Part shown: positions 16,038 through 24,421 of the stretch, piece after piece
How positions within the stretch are numbered: position 1 is the stretch's first letter
How the letters are laid out: each line of letters begins with the position of its first letter
NCBI GenBank assembly: GCA_016720065.1
Contig: JADJXY010000002.1
Span: forward strand, 2,617,001 to 2,681,000
DNA length: 64,000 nucleotides
Source: Betaproteobacteria bacterium
GTDB lineage: Bacteria > Pseudomonadota > Gammaproteobacteria > Burkholderiales > Rhodocyclaceae
Direction: 5' to 3'
Position numbers and translations under genes: made by a program
The notes under the pieces: generated by a model
Databases searched by the model: none
What the model was told of the DNA's origin: nothing
What the model saw: only the letters and a program-made list of their open reading frames with translations

Positions 16038-18980
16038 ATGACAAACCGCAGTCCCCCGCCCGCCACCCCGACCCACGACACCTCGGCCTGCACCGGCCTC
16101 GCCCTGATGGCCGCCGGAAACTTCGCTGGCGCCGAAGTCGCATTCCTGGCGGACCTCGCCGCCGCCCCGGAGCGCAGCGAAGCCCATTTCCACCTGGGCC
16201 TGAACGCCTATGCCGCCGGTCGCCTGGAGCAGGCCGAGGCCCACTGGCTGGCCGCTCTGGCGCGCCAGAGCCCCGACCTCGCCTGGCACCTCGCCGCCCT
16301 GGCGCTGCGCCGGGAAGACTGGCGCCGAGGCTGGCTTCTGGCCGAAGCACGCTTCTGCAAGCGGGATCGCCCCGTCCCCCGCCGCCACGCGGACCTGCCC
16401 GCCTGGGAAGGCGAAGCCCTGGCCGAAAATTCCCTGCTCCTCTGGGGTGACCAGGGCCTGGGAGACCAGATCCAGTTCGCCCGCTTCATCCCCCAGGTGC
16501 AGGCCCGCTGCCCCCGCCTGCGGCTGGAGGTGGACGCGCCTCTCGTCCGATTGTTCGCCGCCCTTTTCCCCGGCCTCCCGGTCGGCGAAGCGGGCAAGAC
16601 GCCGCCCGACCCCGGCAGTCGGCAGCAATGCCTGGCATCCCTGCCCCGCATTCTCGACGCCTGCGGCGACGCTGCCCTGGCCGGCGGCCCGGCCTACGGC
16701 ACACTCGGCGCTGCTGTCCGGGCGCCCTGGCAGCAGCGCCTCGGCCCCCGCCAGCGCCCCCGGGTGGGCCTGGCCTGGGCCGGCAATCCGCAACACCCCA
16801 ACGACGCGGCCCGTTCGGTGGGCCTCGCCGCCCTGGCCCCCCTCTTCGCCCTGGCGGAGCGCTGCGACTTCCACACCCTCCAGGTGGGCGGTCGCGCCGC
16901 CGAAGGGGCGGGTTCCGGGCTACCCTGCGTGGACTGGTCCGGCCAGATCGCCGATTTTTACGACAGCGCCGGCCTCGTCGCCGAACTGGATCTGGTCGTC
17001 ACCGTGGACAGCGCCGTGGCGCACCTGGCCGGCGCCCTGGGCAAGCCGGTGTGGATTATGGTCCCCGCCGTGCCCGACTGGCGCTGGGGCGACGCCCGGG
17101 GCGAGGCGACCCTGTGGTATCCCACGGCCCGCCTCTTTCGCCAGGCGGCGCCCGGCGATTGGGGCCCGGTGGTCGCCAGGCTGGTGAGCGCCCTGGAAGC
17201 GCAATTTCCCGCTGCCCCCTCCGCTCCAGGCCGGAAGCAGAAGAAGGCCGAGCCCCGCGGCGTCCTTGTCCCCGACCCTGCCACCGCCGACGAAGCCACC
17301 TGCCTGCGGCGCCTGGCCGCAGACCCCCTGCACCGCCCCAGCCTCGTCCGTCTGGCCCAGTTGGCGCCCAAGAGCGCCGACCCCAAACGCCTGCTGCCCG
17401 TGTTCCACCGCGGCCGCAGCCATCCCGAGGCCGCCCTCATGCTGGCCCGGCTGCTGGTGCGCCTCGACAAGAAGAAAGCCGCCCTCGCCCTCCTGCGTCC
17501 CCTCACCGGCCACCAGCCGAAACTCGCCTACGCCTGGCTGCTGCGCAGTGACCTCGCCCGCCAGTTGCACCGGGCCGAGGAAGCCATCGACGCCGCCCGC
17601 CAGGCCCTCAGCCTGGACGACAACAGTGGCGAAGCCTGGCTCCACCTGGCCAACGCCCTGCGCGAGGGAAAGGACTTGCCCGAGGCCCTGGCCGCCATCC
17701 AGCGCGCCGCCGAGCTCTCACCCCGTTCCCCCGGCATCCTCAACAACCTTGGCGTGCTGCAGAAAGAAGACGGCCGCCTGGAAGAAGCGGTGGCCACCTA
17801 CCGCCGCGCCCTGGCCGTCGAGCCCCGCAACGCCGCCGCCACCACCAACCTGGGCAGCGCCCTGCGCGATCTGGGCCGCTTCGACGAATCCCTGGCCTGC
17901 TTCCGGCGCGCCCTGGAGAGCGACCCGGGCAACCCCGACACCTGGTTCGGCCTGGGCAACACCCTCAAGGAATCGGGCCGGGTCCCGGAGGCCATCGCCG
18001 CCTTCCGCGAGGCCCTGGCCCGCAAGCCCGATCACGTCGATGTGCAGGTGAATCTCTCCCTCCTCCTCCTGCTCACCGGCCAGTTCGGCGACGGCTGGGA
18101 TCTCTACGAACAGCGCTTCCACCGCCCCAAGAATCCCGTGCGTCCCCGCCGCTTTGCGCAGCCCCTCTGGCAAGGGGATTCCCTGGCGGGCCAACGCCTG
18201 CTGGTCTGGGGCGAGCAGGGTGCCGGCGACAAGATCATGGCCGCCCGCCTGCTGCCCGAGGTGGCCGCCGAAGCCGCCGCCTTGGTGGTGGAAACCGACG
18301 CCCGCCTGCTGCGCCTGCTGGCGGCCAATTTCCCCGCTTACACCTGGGTGACCGAAGCCACCCCGGCCGACCCGGCCACGGCGACGGCAACCCGGCAGGC
18401 CCCCCTGCTCTCCCTCGCCCGCTTTCGTCGCCGCAGCCTGGCCGCCTTCGGTGACGGCCGCCCCTACCTGACGGCCGACGCCGCCCAGACCGCGGCCTGG
18501 AAGGAGCGCCTCGCCGGCCTGGCCGGCCGCCGCGTGGGCCTGGTCTGGGCGGGCAGCCCCACCCACCAGAACGACGCCCGCCGCTCCCTGCCCCTGGAGC
18601 GCTTCGCGCCGCTCTTCGCGCAACCCGGGGTCAGCTTCGTCAGCCTGCAAGTGGGCCCCGATGCGGCCCAGGCAGCCGCCAGCGGCCTGCCCCTGGCGGA
18701 CTTCAGCGCCGATCTGGGGGACTACGCCGACTCCGCCGCCCTCATTGCCAATCTGGATCTGGTCATCGCGGTGGACACCTCGGTCGCGCACCTGGCCGCA
18801 GCCCTGGGCGTCCCCACCTGGATTCTCGTCCCCTTCCACCCCGACTGGCGCTGGCTCGACAGCGCCCCCGACAGCACCCCCTGGTATGCCGCGGCGCGAC
18901 TCTTCCGGCAGCCGGCCTACGGGGATTGGGAGAGCGTCGTCGAGCGGGTGAGGCGGGCGCTTGAAGTGCTCATGTCTTGA
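16038..18980 (+). CDS. Double-module TPR / glycosyltransferase-9-like protein
   Basis: 980 aa made of two similar halves. Module 1: short TPR region (about 15-110), then a GT-like domain with WGDQGLGDQIQFARF, VGLAWAGNPQHPNDAARS and VDSAVAHLAGALGKPVWIMVP. Module 2: a longer TPR array (about 430-690, e.g. NLGVLQKEDGRLEEAVATYR), then WGEQGAGDKIMAARLLPE, VGLVWAGSPTHQNDARRS and VDTSVAHLAAALGVPTWILVP. These are the nucleotide-sugar-site motifs of the TPR-linked family related to heptosyltransferases. It is divergent from the giant RTX gene (75-bp gap), so it may modify or help export RTX proteins; that role is inference. Half-to-half similarity suggests an internal duplication. Confidence 0.8.
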   Translation: MTNRSPPPATPTHDTSACTGLALMAAGNFAGAEVAFLADLAAAPERSEAHFHLGLNAYAAGRLEQAEAHWLAALARQSPDLAWHLAALALRREDWRRGWLLAEARFCKRDRPVPRRHADLPAWEGEALAENSLLLWGDQGLGDQIQFARFIPQVQARCPRLRLEVDAPLVRLFAALFPGLPVGEAGKTPPDPGSRQQCLASLPRILDACGDAALAGGPAYGTLGAAVRAPWQQRLGPRQRPRVGLAWAGNPQHPNDAARSVGLAALAPLFALAERCDFHTLQVGGRAAEGAGSGLPCVDWSGQIADFYDSAGLVAELDLVVTVDSAVAHLAGALGKPVWIMVPAVPDWRWGDARGEATLWYPTARLFRQAAPGDWGPVVARLVSALEAQFPAAPSAPGRKQKKAEPRGVLVPDPATADEATCLRRLAADPLHRPSLVRLAQLAPKSADPKRLLPVFHRGRSHPEAALMLARLLVRLDKKKAALALLRPLTGHQPKLAYAWLLRSDLARQLHRAEEAIDAARQALSLDDNSGEAWLHLANALREGKDLPEALAAIQRAAELSPRSPGILNNLGVLQKEDGRLEEAVATYRRALAVEPRNAAATTNLGSALRDLGRFDESLACFRRALESDPGNPDTWFGLGNTLKESGRVPEAIAAFREALARKPDHVDVQVNLSLLLLLTGQFGDGWDLYEQRFHRPKNPVRPRRFAQPLWQGDSLAGQRLLVWGEQGAGDKIMAARLLPEVAAEAAALVVETDARLLRLLAANFPAYTWVTEATPADPATATATRQAPLLSLARFRRRSLAAFGDGRPYLTADAAQTAAWKERLAGLAGRRVGLVWAGSPTHQNDARRSLPLERFAPLFAQPGVSFVSLQVGPDAAQAAASGLPLADFSADLGDYADSAALIANLDLVIAVDTSVAHLAAALGVPTWILVPFHPDWRWLDSAPDSTPWYAAARLFRQPAYGDWESVVERVRRALEVLMS

Positions 18981-19187
18981 CCCTGGAATTTCGCTTGGGC
19001 ACCGAAAGTCCACTCTTCCTTCGACAAGTCTGTCCTGAAAGCCAGTGAAAATTCGTGGATGCACCCTCCCGGTGAGTGGTCCGTTCGCCCTGATCGGCTG
19101 CCCAGGTACCGATTCCGCCTGGCATGGGGGGTTGATCAAGGGCACCCTGATCGCAAGAGTCCGCACTTCGCCAACAACGATGCCCGT

Positions 19188-19319
19188 CACATCCTGTACA
19201 ACACGACTACCGGCGGGCTGTATGACAACGCCGATGGCGCAGGGGCCGGGGCACCGACCCTGATCGCCATCCTGGATGGGGCGCCGACGCTGGACAGTAC
19301 GGATTTCCTGATCGTGTAG
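19188..19319 (+). pseudogene. 3' remnant of an RTX gene (copy 1)
   Basis: Frame reading HILYNTTTGGLYDNADGAGA...DSTDFLIV then stop. It matches the C-terminal secretion tail of the RTX protein ending at 8054 (LLYDTGSGALYYDADGAGG...ASDFIVA). Upstream of 19188 there are no RTX repeats and no plausible start, so the body of the gene is gone. It sits in the 376-bp space between the TPR gene and the DUF2442 gene; I see nothing else certain in that space. Its last 78 bp plus 11 bp of flank are duplicated exactly at 20120. Confidence 0.7.
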
Positions 19320-19330
19320 GGGGCCGCCGG
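19242..19330 (+). repeat. 89-bp direct repeat, left copy
   Basis: Identical over all 89 bases to 20120-20208 (offset 878). It covers the end of the RTX 3' remnant, its TAG stop and 11 bases beyond. Together the copies bracket the DUF4160/DUF2442 pair. Confidence 0.9.
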
Positions 19331-19356
19331 GCATCGGCCTGCGGGGGCGACCCGTC

Positions 19357-19812
19357 TCAGGCGGCCTTGCGCAAGCCCTGTTCGACCTCCCAGCCCAAGC
19401 AGGCCAGCCACACGGTTTTCGGGATCGGCTTCCGGCCTGAGAGGTAGTAGTTCAGCATCCGGCGACTGACGCCTATGGCCTGGGCCGCTGCCTGCTGAGT
19501 CAGGCCGTTGTCGTGCAGCCAGTTGAGCAGGCGTTCATGTCCGATACCACCGGCCTGTTCCACCGCCAGATGGCGCAGGGTGTCGGCGGCCATCTCCAGT
19601 TCATCTTCTCTCCAGACCAGATAGCCGCCGCGGGCATCCAGCCGCACCGCGGCAAACAGCACCGCATCGGCCAGGGGCGCCAGCGCAGGGTAGGCCCGGA
19701 TCACGGGTGCGAGGTCGAGGGAATGTTCGGCGCCATCGGCAAAGCTCAGACGTAGCTGCGCCGGGCCGGTCACTTCAACCTGGGTCAGGGAATGTTGCGG
19801 ATCGTGGATCAT
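19357..19812 (-). CDS. DUF2442 plus XRE-type HTH protein, probable antitoxin
   Basis: 151 aa. Residues about 5-80 match the DUF2442 pattern (LRLSFADGAEHSLDLAPVI ... GGYLVWREDELEMAADTL). The C-terminal half is a helix-turn-helix (NGLTQQAAAQAIGVSRRMLN, then YYLSGRKPIPKTVWLA). The ATG at 19812 overlaps the stop of the DUF4160 gene in an ATGA, fixing the start. DUF2442 proteins are commonly paired with DUF4160 proteins as predicted type II toxin-antitoxin modules, with the DNA-binding member repressing the operon. A palindromic operator lies in the promoter upstream. Neither activity has been shown here. Confidence 0.75.
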   Translation of the reverse strand: MIHDPQHSLTQVEVTGPAQLRLSFADGAEHSLDLAPVIRAYPALAPLADAVLFAAVRLDARGGYLVWREDELEMAADTLRHLAVEQAGGIGHERLLNWLHDNGLTQQAAAQAIGVSRRMLNYYLSGRKPIPKTVWLACLGWEVEQGLRKAA

Positions 19813-20039
19813 GGGTTGCACTCCTCGAAACAAGACCGGGCGGCATCGCGGTGGGTGGCGATCCAGGCCAGGGCCTCCCGGATTTCGGAAGACCGCACCG
19901 TCCGACTGACCACTTCCAGCGAATCCAGGAACACCATCGCGTCGCGGCGATCCGCCAAGACCACGTGCACATGGGGCGGGCGATGATCGGGAACGTTGAC
20001 CCGGATGGTCATGGTGGGCAAGCGGTGGAGAGTCGGCAC
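19809..20039 (-). CDS. DUF4160 protein, probable toxin partner
   Basis: 76 aa from a GTG start at 20039 (VPTLHRLPTMTIRVNVPDH, then RPPHVHVVLADRRDA), matching the DUF4160 pattern in which PTI, an interior PPHxHV and a terminal helix are conserved. An ATG at 20078 would put the operator inside the coding region, and the ATG at 20012 would delete the conserved first strand, so GTG is preferred. The predicted promoter would begin transcription at about 20039-20041, giving a leaderless mRNA. The stop overlaps the DUF2442-HTH start (ATGA). It is first in the two-gene operon. Confidence 0.7.
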   Translation of the reverse strand: MPTLHRLPTMTIRVNVPDHRPPHVHVVLADRRDAMVFLDSLEVVSRTVRSSEIREALAWIATHRDAARSCFEECNP

Positions 20040-20045
20040 CGGGCG

Positions 20046-20074
20046 ATTATTGTGCAATGGTTGCACACCGTCAA
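20046..20074 (-). promoter_or_regulatory. Promoter with palindromic operator for the DUF4160/DUF2442 operon
   Basis: Leftward -35 TTGACG (20074-20069), exact 17-bp spacer, -10 AATAAT (20051-20046). The spacer is filled by a perfect palindrome, TGTGCAA-TGG-TTGCACA at 20051-20067 (7-bp arms, 3-bp centre). A repressor there would block RNA polymerase. The likely repressor is the HTH protein encoded by the second gene. Confidence 0.6.
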
Positions 20075-20089
20075 GCACGAATCGACGTC

Positions 20090-20197
20090 AGCACCGGTGG
20101 CCTCTATTGCAACGCCGATGGGGCCGGGGCACCGACCCTGATCGCCATCCTGGATGGGGCGCCGACGCTGGACAGTACGGATTTCCTGATCGTGTAG
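20090..20197 (+). pseudogene. 3' remnant of an RTX gene (copy 2)
   Basis: Frame reading STGGLYCNADGAGAPTLIAI...DSTDFLIV then stop, a second copy of the RTX tail. Relative to copy 1 it lacks two codons before GAPTL and is diverged upstream of 20120, but it is identical from 20120 on. It has no start or body. It ends 14 bases from the convergent icmF stop. Confidence 0.7.
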
Positions 20198-20208
20198 GGG
20201 GCCGCCGG
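20120..20208 (+). repeat. 89-bp direct repeat, right copy
   Basis: Exact copy of 19242-19330. It ends 3 bases before the icmF stop codon. The distance between the copies is 878 bp. Confidence 0.9.
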
Positions 20209-20211
20209 CCC

Positions 20212-23200
20212 CTACATATTGCGTCGATACTGCCCGCCCACCTCGTAGAGGGCGGCGGTGATCTGGCCCAGGGAACAGCAGCGCACGGTTTCCATGAGGG
20301 CGGCGAAGACGTTGCCGCCCGCCAGGGCAACAGCCTTGAGGCGGGCCAGTTGCCCCGGGGCGGTGTCGGAGTGGCGGGTTTGAAATTCCCGCAGGCGACG
20401 GATCTGGGCGCGCTTTTCCTCCTCGCTGGAACGGGCCGGGGCGATGGCGGGGGCGCTTGCCGCCACGGGCGCAACGAAGGTATTGACGCCGACGATGGGG
20501 TAGCTGCCGTCGTGCTTCTTCCTTTCGTAGAGCAAGGATTCTTCCTGGATGCGGCCACGCTGGTAGCCGCTTTCCATGGCGCCCAGGACGCCGCCCCGGG
20601 CGGCCAGGGCGTCGAATTCCCTGAGCACCGCTTCTTCCACCAGGTCGGTCAGCTCCTCGACGACGAAGGCGCCCTGGTTGGGATTTTCGCAGCGGGCGAG
20701 ACCCCATTCGCGATTGATGATGAGCTGGATGGCCAGAGCCCGCCGCACCGAAGCGTCGGTGGGCGTGGTGATGGCCTCGTCGTAGGCGTTGGTGTGCAGG
20801 CTGTTGCAGTGGTCGTAGACGGCGATGAGGGCCTGCAGGGTGGTGCGGATGTCGTTGAAATCGATTTCCTGGGCGTGGAGCGAGCGACCGCTGGTCTGGA
20901 TGTGGTACTTCAATTTCTGGCTGCGTTCCCCGGCGCCGTAACGGTGCTTCAGGGCGATGGCCCAGATGCGCCGAGCCACGCGACCGAGGACGGCGTATTC
21001 CGGCTCCATGCCGTTGGAAAAGAAGAAGGACAGGTTGGGGGCAAAGTCGTCGATGGCCATGCCCCGGGCCAGATAGGCCTCCACGTAGGTAAAGCCATTG
21101 GCCAGGGTGAAGGCGAGCTGGCTGATGGGATTGGCCCCCGCTTCGGCGATGTGGTAGCCGGAAATGGACACGGAGTAGAAGTTGCGCACCCGGTGGGCGA
21201 CGAAATACTCCTGGACGTCGCCCATCAGTTTCAAGGCGAACTCGGTGGAGAAAATGCAGGTGTTCTGGCCCTGATCCTCCTTGAGGATGTCGGCCTGGAC
21301 GGTGCCGCGCACGGCGGCCAGAGTGCAGGCCAGGAGGGCTTCTTCTTCCTGCGCCTGCGGCGGACGGCCGTGCTCGGCGCGAAAGCGGGCCCGCTGCTGG
21401 TCGAGGGCGGTGTTGAAGTACATGGCCAGCAGGATGGGAGCCGGACCGTTGATGGTCATCGACACCGAGGTGGCCGGGTCGCAGAGATCGAAGCCGGCGT
21501 AGAGCGCCTGCATGTCGTCCAGGGTGGCGACGGAGACGCCGGCGTTGCCGATCTTGCCGTAGATGTCCGGGCGCTCGTCGGGGTCGCAGCCGTACAGCGT
21601 CACCGAATCGAAGGCGGTGGACAGGCGCCGGGCGGGCATGCCGGCGGAAAGGGCATGGAAGCGGCGGTTGGTGCGGGCCGGATCGCCCTCGCCGGCGAAC
21701 ATGCGCGTCGCGTCCTCGGTCTCGCGCTTGAAGGGGAAGACCCCGGCGGTGAAGGGAAAATAGCCGGGCAGGTTCTCCCGCTGCAGGAAGCGAAGGAGGT
21801 CGCCGGCATCGGCGTAGCGGGGCAGGCTGACCTTGGGCAGCGAGGTGCCGGAAAGGGTTTCCCGCCGCAGACGGGTGCGCATCTCCCGGCCACGCACGGC
21901 GCTGCTATGTTCCTCGCCGCCGTAAGCCGCAGCCAGGGCGGGCCAGGACTCCAGCAGACGCCGGGCATCCGGGTCCAAGGCCGCCTCGCGGGCCGCCAGG
22001 GCGGCTTCCAGGGCCGGCAGTTCCGGCGCCTGCCCCACGGCGCGCAGCAGCTCACGGGCGGTGGCCAGGGCCTGGCGCTCGTGGGCGATGCGCGCCTGGG
22101 CTTCGACCCGGGCGTGGTAGCCGCGGACCGTGTCGGCGACTTCGGCCAGATGGCGCCTGCGGGCGGCCGGCACGATGGCCGGGGCAGCGCCGGCGTGACG
22201 GCCCGCCACGGGCGCCAGGCGCCCCGGGCCGAGCGTGAGGCCCTTCTCCCTCAGGAGCGGCACCAGGGCCTGGTAGAGGGCGGTCACACCATCGTCGTTG
22301 AAGCGGGCGGCCTGGGTGCCGAAGACGGGCATGGCCGCCGGCGCCTCGGCGAAGCGGGCGCGGTTGCGCTGCACCTGTTTCTGCACGTCGCGCAGGGCAT
22401 CTTCGGCGCCGGGGCGGTCGAACTTGTTCACCGCCACACAGTGGGCGAAATCGAGCATGTCGATCTTTTCCAGTTGCGAGGCGGCGCCGAACTCGGGGGT
22501 CATGACGTAGAGGGCCACGTCGGCCAGGGCGGCGATGGCGGCGTCCCCCTGGCCGATGCCGGCGGTCTCCACCAGCACCAGGTCGAACCCCGCCAGCTTG
22601 CAGGCGGCCACCGCCGCCGGCAGGGCCGCGGACACTTCGCTGCCCGCCCCCCGCGTAGCCAGGGAGCGCATGAAGATTCCTGCGTGATCGATGGCGTTCA
22701 TGCGGATGCGGTCGCCCAGCAAGGCCCCGCCGCTGCGCCGCCGGGTGGGATCGACGGAAAGGATGGCGATGGACAGGCGATCCTCCTGATCGAGGCGCAG
22801 GCGGCGCACCAGTTCATCGGCCAGGGAGGACTTGCCCGCGCCGCCCGTGCCAGTGATACCCAGAACGGGCACCGGCAGGCCGGACGCCGCCGCGACCAGT
22901 TCCGCCCCCAACTCCGGCAGGGCGCCGTTCTCCAGAGCGGTGACGAGGCGCGCCAGGAAGCGGCGATCCCCGCTCCGCAACCCCTGCAGCGCCGCTTCGC
23001 CCGTGTACCCCGCCGCCGGATCGAAGTCGCAGGCGGCCAGCACCTCGTCGATCATGCCCTGCAAACCGAGGCGGGCGCCGTCTTCCGGCGAGTAGAGACG
23101 GGTGACACCATAGGCCTGCAAGGCGGCGATTTCCTGCGGCAGGATGACCCCGCCGCCCCCACCGAAGACCTTGATTCCCTCTCCCCCCTCGGCCCGCAAG

Positions 23201-23475
23201 CGATCGACCAGATAGCGGAAGAATTCCAGGTGCCCCCCTTGGTAGGAGGTGATCGCCACCCCCTGCACGTCCTCCTGCAGGGCCGCGGCGACGACTTCCC
23301 GCACCGAGCGGTTGTGGCCCAGGTGAATGACCTCGGCCCCCGCCGCCTGCATGAGGCGGCGCATCAGGTTGATGGCGGCGTCGTGACCGTCGAACAGCGC
23401 CGCCGCCGTGACGATGCGCACCCGGTGGCGGAGCGGGTTGGAGGTCTTGCGCTGGGGGGCGTCCGGGAAGGTCAT
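20212..23475 (-). CDS. icmF: Fused isobutyryl-CoA mutase IcmF
   Basis: 1087 aa, the usual IcmF length. Order of domains: N-terminal adenosylcobalamin-binding domain (FDGHDAAINLMRR, about residues 15-150), MeaB-like GTPase chaperone (Walker A GTGGAGKSS near 215, SVDPTRRRSGGALLGDRIRM), linker, then the acyl-CoA mutase barrel (about 540-1087, with YSVSISGYHIAEAGANP near 767). It interconverts isobutyryl-CoA and n-butyryl-CoA in the cytoplasm, linking branched-chain and straight-chain acyl-CoA pools, and the fused GTPase protects and loads the cofactor. The start at 23475 was chosen because the longer frame adds a low-complexity Arg/Pro tract. It stands alone, divergent from folE-like. IcmF-like variants with other acyl-CoA preference exist; the specificity residues were not checked. 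Confidence 0.92.
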   Translation of the reverse strand: MTFPDAPQRKTSNPLRHRVRIVTAAALFDGHDAAINLMRRLMQAAGAEVIHLGHNRSVREVVAAALQEDVQGVAITSYQGGHLEFFRYLVDRLRAEGGEGIKVFGGGGGVILPQEIAALQAYGVTRLYSPEDGARLGLQGMIDEVLAACDFDPAAGYTGEAALQGLRSGDRRFLARLVTALENGALPELGAELVAAASGLPVPVLGITGTGGAGKSSLADELVRRLRLDQEDRLSIAILSVDPTRRRSGGALLGDRIRMNAIDHAGIFMRSLATRGAGSEVSAALPAAVAACKLAGFDLVLVETAGIGQGDAAIAALADVALYVMTPEFGAASQLEKIDMLDFAHCVAVNKFDRPGAEDALRDVQKQVQRNRARFAEAPAAMPVFGTQAARFNDDGVTALYQALVPLLREKGLTLGPGRLAPVAGRHAGAAPAIVPAARRRHLAEVADTVRGYHARVEAQARIAHERQALATARELLRAVGQAPELPALEAALAAREAALDPDARRLLESWPALAAAYGGEEHSSAVRGREMRTRLRRETLSGTSLPKVSLPRYADAGDLLRFLQRENLPGYFPFTAGVFPFKRETEDATRMFAGEGDPARTNRRFHALSAGMPARRLSTAFDSVTLYGCDPDERPDIYGKIGNAGVSVATLDDMQALYAGFDLCDPATSVSMTINGPAPILLAMYFNTALDQQRARFRAEHGRPPQAQEEEALLACTLAAVRGTVQADILKEDQGQNTCIFSTEFALKLMGDVQEYFVAHRVRNFYSVSISGYHIAEAGANPISQLAFTLANGFTYVEAYLARGMAIDDFAPNLSFFFSNGMEPEYAVLGRVARRIWAIALKHRYGAGERSQKLKYHIQTSGRSLHAQEIDFNDIRTTLQALIAVYDHCNSLHTNAYDEAITTPTDASVRRALAIQLIINREWGLARCENPNQGAFVVEELTDLVEEAVLREFDALAARGGVLGAMESGYQRGRIQEESLLYERKKHDGSYPIVGVNTFVAPVAASAPAIAPARSSEEEKRAQIRRLREFQTRHSDTAPGQLARLKAVALAGGNVFAALMETVRCCSLGQITAALYEVGGQYRRNM

Positions 23476-23719
23476 GGCATGCGTCCGGGGCAGGGGCGCG
23501 CCCCCGGGGAGGGGGCGGGGCAAGCTCATGATACGCCGGCCAAAGCCGCCATGGCGCACCCGCCCGCCCCGTCGCCCGCTGCACGGCGGCACGGCGGCAA
23601 CCCGGAATACGCGGAAAGGCGGTCACCGCGACACGGTCGCGAAGACACCTGGCAGCGGCGACATTTGGCAGCGGCTCCCGCCGGCGCTACCCTGTGGGAG
23701 TATCCGACCGGAGCCCGCC

Positions 23720-24334
23720 ATGCCCGACCCTATCCCCTCCCCCGCCGCCACCGGCGTCGGCATTCCCCGTCCGGGAACCTTCGACCCCGCCGCCTTCGAG
23801 CAGGCGGTCACCGACCTGCTCAAGGCCTGCGGCATCGCCCCCGATACCCCCCACATGGGCCGCACCGCCCAGCGGGTACGGGAGTTATGGCAGAAGCGGC
23901 TGCTGGGGGGCTACGACCTGGACCCCGCCACGGCCCTGGGCGAGGGCTTCGAGGACGCCCGTTCCGACCTGGTCGTGGTGCGCGGCATCGCCGTCCACGG
24001 CGTGTGTCCCCACCATCTGGTGCCCTTCCGCGGCGTCGCCCACGTCGCCTACCTGCCCGGCGGCCGTCTGCACGGCTTCGGCCGCATCGCCCGCCTGGTG
24101 GATGCCATCGGCCACCGCTTCACCTACCAGGAATGGATGACCCGCGACATCGCCGACGCCCTGGTGCGCTACGGCCAAGCCGCCGGCGCCGCCTGCGTCA
24201 TCGAAGCGGAACAGCTCTGCCTGCTCCTGGGCGAGGACCGCCGGGGCGACGAACGGGTGGTGACCCAGGCCTTTTCCGGCGCCTTCGTGGATTCGGAATC
24301 CCTGCGCCACCAGTTCCTGCATGCCATCGGCTGA
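23720..24334 (+). CDS. folE: GTP cyclohydrolase I-like protein (divergent FolE)
   Basis: 204 aa. Fold-typical stretches are present: MGRTAQRVRELW, HGVCPHHLVPFRG, GLIR-like LHGFGRIARLVDAI and a C-terminal SLRHQFLHAI. The zinc site is conserved: C96 and H99, with the second Cys at C167, 71 residues on as in E. coli C110/C181. Two positions differ from canonical FolE: CEHH is CPHH, and the His two before the second Cys (E. coli H179) is Q165. Canonical FolE makes dihydroneopterin triphosphate from GTP for folate. It may be a divergent enzyme, a paralogue with changed chemistry, or misaligned by eye. It is monocistronic and divergent from icmF. Confidence 0.75.
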   Translation: MPDPIPSPAATGVGIPRPGTFDPAAFEQAVTDLLKACGIAPDTPHMGRTAQRVRELWQKRLLGGYDLDPATALGEGFEDARSDLVVVRGIAVHGVCPHHLVPFRGVAHVAYLPGGRLHGFGRIARLVDAIGHRFTYQEWMTRDIADALVRYGQAAGAACVIEAEQLCLLLGEDRRGDERVVTQAFSGAFVDSESLRHQFLHAIG

Positions 24335-24421
24335 GTCGTCTGCGGGGAAGGGCTTGCGGCGGCAGGCGCACCAGGCCGCCCGGCCCGGACAAGCGACGCC
24401 CCACCGCCCCGGAGGAGCATC

